NCBI GenBank assembly: GCA_964019055.1
Contig: OZ025216.1
Location: forward strand, 186,001-250,000
Source of the DNA: Anthopleura xanthogrammica
Taxonomy: Eukaryota; Cnidaria; Anthozoa; Actiniaria; Actiniidae
DNA length: 64,000 nt
Direction: 5' to 3'
This document shows positions 60,701-64,000 of this stretch, piece after piece. The notes under the pieces are model-generated. The model was not told where the DNA came from, made no database searches, and saw nothing but the letters and a program-made list of their open reading frames with translations. The translations under genes were made by a program, and so were the position numbers. Each line of letters begins with the position of its first letter. Position 1 is the stretch's first letter.

Positions 60701-63700
60701 TTATATGTGAGTTGGTTATGCCCTGACTTACATCGAAACCCTTACATCAACCAAGAGGTTGTTTCAGGATTCAAAAAAACATTCTTTTGTTTGTTTATCA
60801 TGTAGATTGCTGAGCAGTTGGAAAAATCTCAAGGGAAAGTTGAAGCCACCAGGGATTCTATTGTCAAGATAGCAAGAAACTTAGAACCAGTGGAGGTACT
60901 TTGCATCTTAATAATATCATTAGGATATTATTAGTTATGAGGAGTCGTATTACAGTGCAAAAAAGGGACTCACCTATTACAATTTTTTCTTTTTCTTTTT
61001 GTAGAAAAGATTGGTAGAGATTGAACAGATTGCTGGGGAAGTTAATCAGCTGCAAAAAGAAAAAGGCAAGCATTTGCTGATTTCTTCAATTTAGAGTGTT
61101 TGTTATCTTGCAAAACATGAGATAAGCAAGAGTATGTTAAAGGGTGGTTTAGTGGTCAGTAGCATCTCAGATTCTATTCTTGGACTAAAAGTATGACTGT
61201 TCACTCTTGGTTCTTAAGCATGCAGTGCTCGGGAGTACAGTTCTTGTTGGGCACTAATGTGAACACTAATTTTGAAGTACCCACCCCAAAGTGTGATGAT
61301 GCTTAATCAACAGATGTGAGCAAAGTTTGTTGGTTTTCTTGTGTACTTCAAAGTTTGTTGGTTTTCTTGTGTACTTCAAAGTTTGTTGGTTTTCTTGTGT
61401 ACTTCAAAGTTTGTTCTCCAAGTTCTTCATTTTTCCTCATTCATGAAACCCAATATGGTAAATTTCAATTCTATCTGTGAGATAGCCATGCCCTGATAGA
61501 TCAGCCTGAAGGTTGTTTTAAATAAAACAGATTTTTATGTTAACTTTTGACTATTATAATAACAGGACTGTTGATGGCAAAGAAGGAACAGTTAGCAGAT
61601 ATGGAACAGGATCTTCTACAAAACATCACAGATGTCTTTACAGGTACTGTATGTACTCTATGTAATATCTGTGTCAGACACCATACAGGATCATTAAATA
61701 ATAGTCTTTATCAATGTAAGATAGTACTAGTACTGTATGTACTCTATGTAATATCTGTGTCAGACACCATACAGGATCATTAAATAATAGTCTTTATCAA
61801 TGTAAGATAGTACTGTATGTACTCTATGTAATATCTTTGTCAGACACCATACAGGATCATTAAATAATAGTCTTTATCAATGTAAGATAGTACTGTATGT
61901 ACTCTATGTAATATCTTTGTCAGACACCATACAGGATCATTAAATAATAGTCTTTATCAATGTAAGATAGTACTGTATGTACTCTATGTAATATCTTTGC
62001 CAGACACCATACAGGATCATTAAATGATAGTCTTTATCAATGTAAGATAGTACTGTATGTACTTTATGTAATATCTTTGTCAGACACCACACAGGATCAT
62101 AATCACTCTCTGATTCCCCAGGGGGAGGGGGAAAGGAATGCATCTAACATTCCAGTGTAGTCGATTGAGAAAGAATTAAGGTCAGCCAAACACATTTACC
62201 TCCAAATGATCTTTGTTCAAAGGTCCCACAGAAGAACTACAAGGGATTTACCAGGATTTTCAGAACAAGATCAAAGAAAAGAATGAGCTCCTAAAGAAGG
62301 TATTGTTTTGTGATTGTGATTTCTTTTGTTCAACTATTGTCTATCTTAATTAACAATTACTAACAATATGTTTTGTCATGGTGCCTTGTAGAAAGAGAAT
62401 GAAAATCATCATCTTGCTGTAAAACAGCAAGAGTTAGCCCGTCAAAAGAGCTCCACCTTGCAGGAGCAGGGGAAGCTGGAGCAACAAGCACAGGTAAGAA
62501 ACATCTGTTCATCTGGGTGCAAGTCAATCAACCATTGTCACCAAATATCATTACCACCATCATCATATGCATCAGTATCATCACCATTATCATCATCATT
62601 ACCATCATCTTCATCACCTTCATCATTGTCATCATCATCATCTTCATCATTACCATCATCTTCATCACCTTCATCATTGTCATCATCATCATCTTCATCA
62701 TTACCATCATCATCATCATCACCATCATTATATGTATCATTATCATCATCATTATATGTATCATCTTCATCATCATCACCATCATTATATGTATTATCAT
62801 TATCATCATCACCATTACTCATCATTATTATTATCTTACATTTATCCATCAGTTGTAGTATAAAAAGCTTGTTGATCCTCAAGCTTGAGTCTGCATTAAT
62901 CATTCTTTCTTCTCTGTTTCCTTCAGAGACACCAAACAAACCTAGAGGATAGAGATCGCATGGTTTTGACCCTTGCAAAGCATTATGAAATTGAAGGTAA
63001 TATATTAACTGGACTTAAACCATAGGGCTTTTATTTTTGATTGTTGACAGAGGTCATAACTTATACTTTTAGGTTATAGCAAGGCACCTTTTACAGAGGC
63101 ACAAACAGACAGATTTATTGAGGATCTTAAAAAGAATTATGCAAATATTGTAGAAGAAACTAAACAGCAAAAGGTATGCCAAAATTATTTCCTCTATTTC
63201 TGCAACCCTCCTTCCCTCCCACAATTCCCTCCCTCCCACAATTCCCTCCCTCCCACAATTCCCTCCTTCCCTCCCACAATTCCCTCCTTCCCTCCCTCCT
63301 TTAATATTTGTTTGATACATCGATCAGGAGTTGTTTAAGAACAAGATAGAAGTGGCACAGAAAAAGATTGATGACATCAAGAGAAGTCAAGCTGAGTATG
63401 GTGAAACAATCAGGTTAAAGAGAAAATTGATGGTAAGACTACACACATTTAGATACCATTTGGAACATCTAGTGATCTGAACATCTGTCACTATGAGAAA
63501 GGATCATGATGATGATCTTTTAAAGTGGGCCATCACAATTAGGTATACTGATAATCTCAGTGGAGATGTTAATGAAATACTGAACATTGCCAATAGGGAG
63601 ACAATCAAAGAGAACTGAGAGCCATTGGTCAGGAACTTAGCAATGTGAATGCATCTGCCAACAGACTGAAATCACTTGATGCTGAACTGCAGCATGCGGT

Positions 63701-64000
63701 GAGTAATAGTATCAGTAGACAAAAACGCATGCTGTGCTGTATGCAGTTATAAAACACATGGGGATGTATGTAGCACATGAGGAGTGTTACATCAAGCACA
63801 TTCTGCCTGGTTCTTTATAACTGACTGCACACAGCACAGCAAGCAAGTTTTATTTATTTATTTATTTATTTTTGCATAAGACTTTAATTGAAATGTACTG
63901 TAGCTGTTGTTTTGGAAACAAATGATGAAACAGAAAGTGTGCATCCAACCTTTGTTCCCTCATAAAGCATGTGAATGATTGTAGGTGAAAGAACTTGAAG
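57741..64000 (+). CDS. RAD50: DNA double-strand-break repair ATPase RAD50, N-terminal part (cut by window end)
   Basis: RAD50 is the SMC-like ATPase of the MRE11-RAD50-NBS1 complex in the nucleus. Exons: 57741-57863, 58342-58425, 58644-58745, 58861-58920, 59183-59224, 59633-59706, 59848-59907, 59990-60035, 60510-60578, 60806-60895, 61005-61065, 61566-61643, 62223-62299, 62392-62493, 62927-62996, 63073-63173, 63328-63432, 63597-63698, 63985 onward. About 487 residues are visible of roughly 1300 expected. Walker A (GSNGAGKT, residues 34-41) ends exactly at the first intron. The Q-loop is in [20 protein letters not shown] (Q157), and SLSSKCAE and [12 protein letters not shown] match the family. 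From about residue 190 the chain is heptad-rich coiled coil. The introns after 59907 and 61065 use GC-AG sites. The zinc hook and C-terminal ATPase half lie beyond the window. Confidence 0.96.
58465..58620 (+). repeat. SINE-like repeat in a RAD50 intron
   Basis: CACTCACCTCTCACCTCTGG, GGTTGGATTACTGGACC and AACACATGTCC parallel the repeat at 60185. The tRNA-like head is degenerate. Confidence 0.45.
60185..60430 (+). repeat. SINE-like repeat in a RAD50 intron
   Basis: It has a B-box-like GGTTTGATTCCTGG, then GGTCTCTCCCTTGATTAAAG, GGTTTTCTCTGGGTTCTC and the conserved end TGCCCTGACTTTG...AAAGGTTGTTTCAGG. Confidence 0.6.
60612..60776 (+). repeat. SINE-like repeat with tRNA-like head
   Basis: GGTGGTGTAATGGTAGTGCT resembles a tRNA A-box region and CTGGTTTGATTCC a B-box. 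The body has TTATGCCCTGACTTAC and ends in GAGGTTGTTTCAGG like the other copies. Confidence 0.6.
61135..61535 (+). repeat. SINE-like repeat with an internal 28-bp tandem array
   Basis: The head GGTTTAGTGGTCAGTAGC and the end ATGCCCTGATAGATCAGC...AAGGTTGTTT match the SINE family. At 61323-61412 it holds about three copies of CAAAGTTTGTTGGTTTTCTT plus GTGTACTT. Confidence 0.5.
61644..62100. repeat. ~81-bp tandem array, six units, starting at a RAD50 donor site
   Basis: Units begin GTACTGTATGTACTCTATGT and include CAGACACCATACAGGATCAT. They start at 61644, exactly at the donor of exon 61566-61643, and recur about every 81 bp to about 62055. The first GT of the array is the working 5' splice site. 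Confidence 0.9.
62555..62832. repeat. (CAT/ATC)n microsatellite
   Basis: Nearly uninterrupted ATC triplets with TTC and ACC variants and three ATTATATGTATC blocks, in the RAD50 intron after exon 62392-62493. Long open frames on both strands here are artefacts of the triplet repeat. Confidence 0.95.
63205..63301. repeat. Pyrimidine-rich CCCTCCCACAATT tandem repeat
   Basis: Repeats of CCCTCCCACAATTCCCTCC lie in a RAD50 intron just upstream of the acceptor of exon 63328-63432. Confidence 0.85.

Noticed and set aside
62458..62978. Overlapping Ser-rich, His-rich, Ile-rich and Met/Asp-rich frames
   Set aside because: All are translations of the (CAT)n microsatellite in a RAD50 intron.

Overview
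This window is animal nuclear DNA. It is AT-rich, its genes are split into many short exons by compact GT-AG introns, and it carries minisatellites, small inverted-repeat elements and tRNA-derived SINE-like repeats. Gene content and protein similarity fit an early-branching metazoan, most likely an anthozoan cnidarian. That assignment is inferred from gene style and was not tested by a search. Exon coordinates come from reading splice sites by eye and requiring reading-frame agreement across every junction. Every complete model sums to a multiple of three.

Layout, left to right. 1-3119 (+): C-terminal half of a single-pass receptor-like protein with EGF-like modules and a tail rich in tyrosine motifs. 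4125-17404 (-): complete 28-exon EHMT (G9a/GLP) histone H3K9 methyltransferase. 18184-26911 (-): complete mitochondrial medium-chain acyl-CoA synthetase (ACSM type), whose largest intron hosts an intronless 529-codon gene on the other strand (22111-23700). 27836-28118 (-): an unrecognised two-exon fragment. 28325-33959 (+): carnitine O-acetyltransferase (CRAT). 36262-39532 (-): dolichyl-diphosphatase (DOLPP1), convergent with CRAT. 39753-45502 (+): a 1041-residue protein, mostly disordered, ending in a gamma-glutamylcyclotransferase-like fold. 45663-48483: a 1409-bp tandem duplication, each copy encoding the same small secreted helical protein (-). 51632-53960 (+): a second, divergently oriented small secreted helical protein. 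54792-56369 (-): a two-CDGSH iron-sulfur protein (CISD3 type). 57741-64000 (+): the N-terminal part of RAD50, cut by the window end.

The most interesting region is 45.6-64 kb. The small secreted proteins (193 residues in two identical copies, and 199 residues) have signal peptides, helix-rich sequence and gene structures of the vertebrate four-helix cytokine type. The two identical genes have coding introns in phase 0-0-0 with a very short second coding exon. The third has phases 1-0-0-0 with a 19-nt first coding exon, as in IL6/CSF3-type genes. They share an aligned C-x6-V-x2-T-x3-F pattern at the end of the presumed helix A and both have an exon of exactly 56 codons. They lie just upstream of RAD50, the gene embedded in the mammalian IL5-RAD50-IL13-IL4 cluster. 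I propose these as candidate cnidarian class I helical cytokines in a possibly ancient RAD50-linked cytokine locus. This is an inference that needs structure prediction and synteny checks.

Other points: CRAT and DOLPP1 are tail-to-tail, as I recall them in human 9q34. Three minisatellites (two in EHMT, one in RAD50) abut splice sites, and at least two of them carry copies of the adjoining splice-site sequence. One inverted-repeat element is inserted inside another within the GGCT-like gene.
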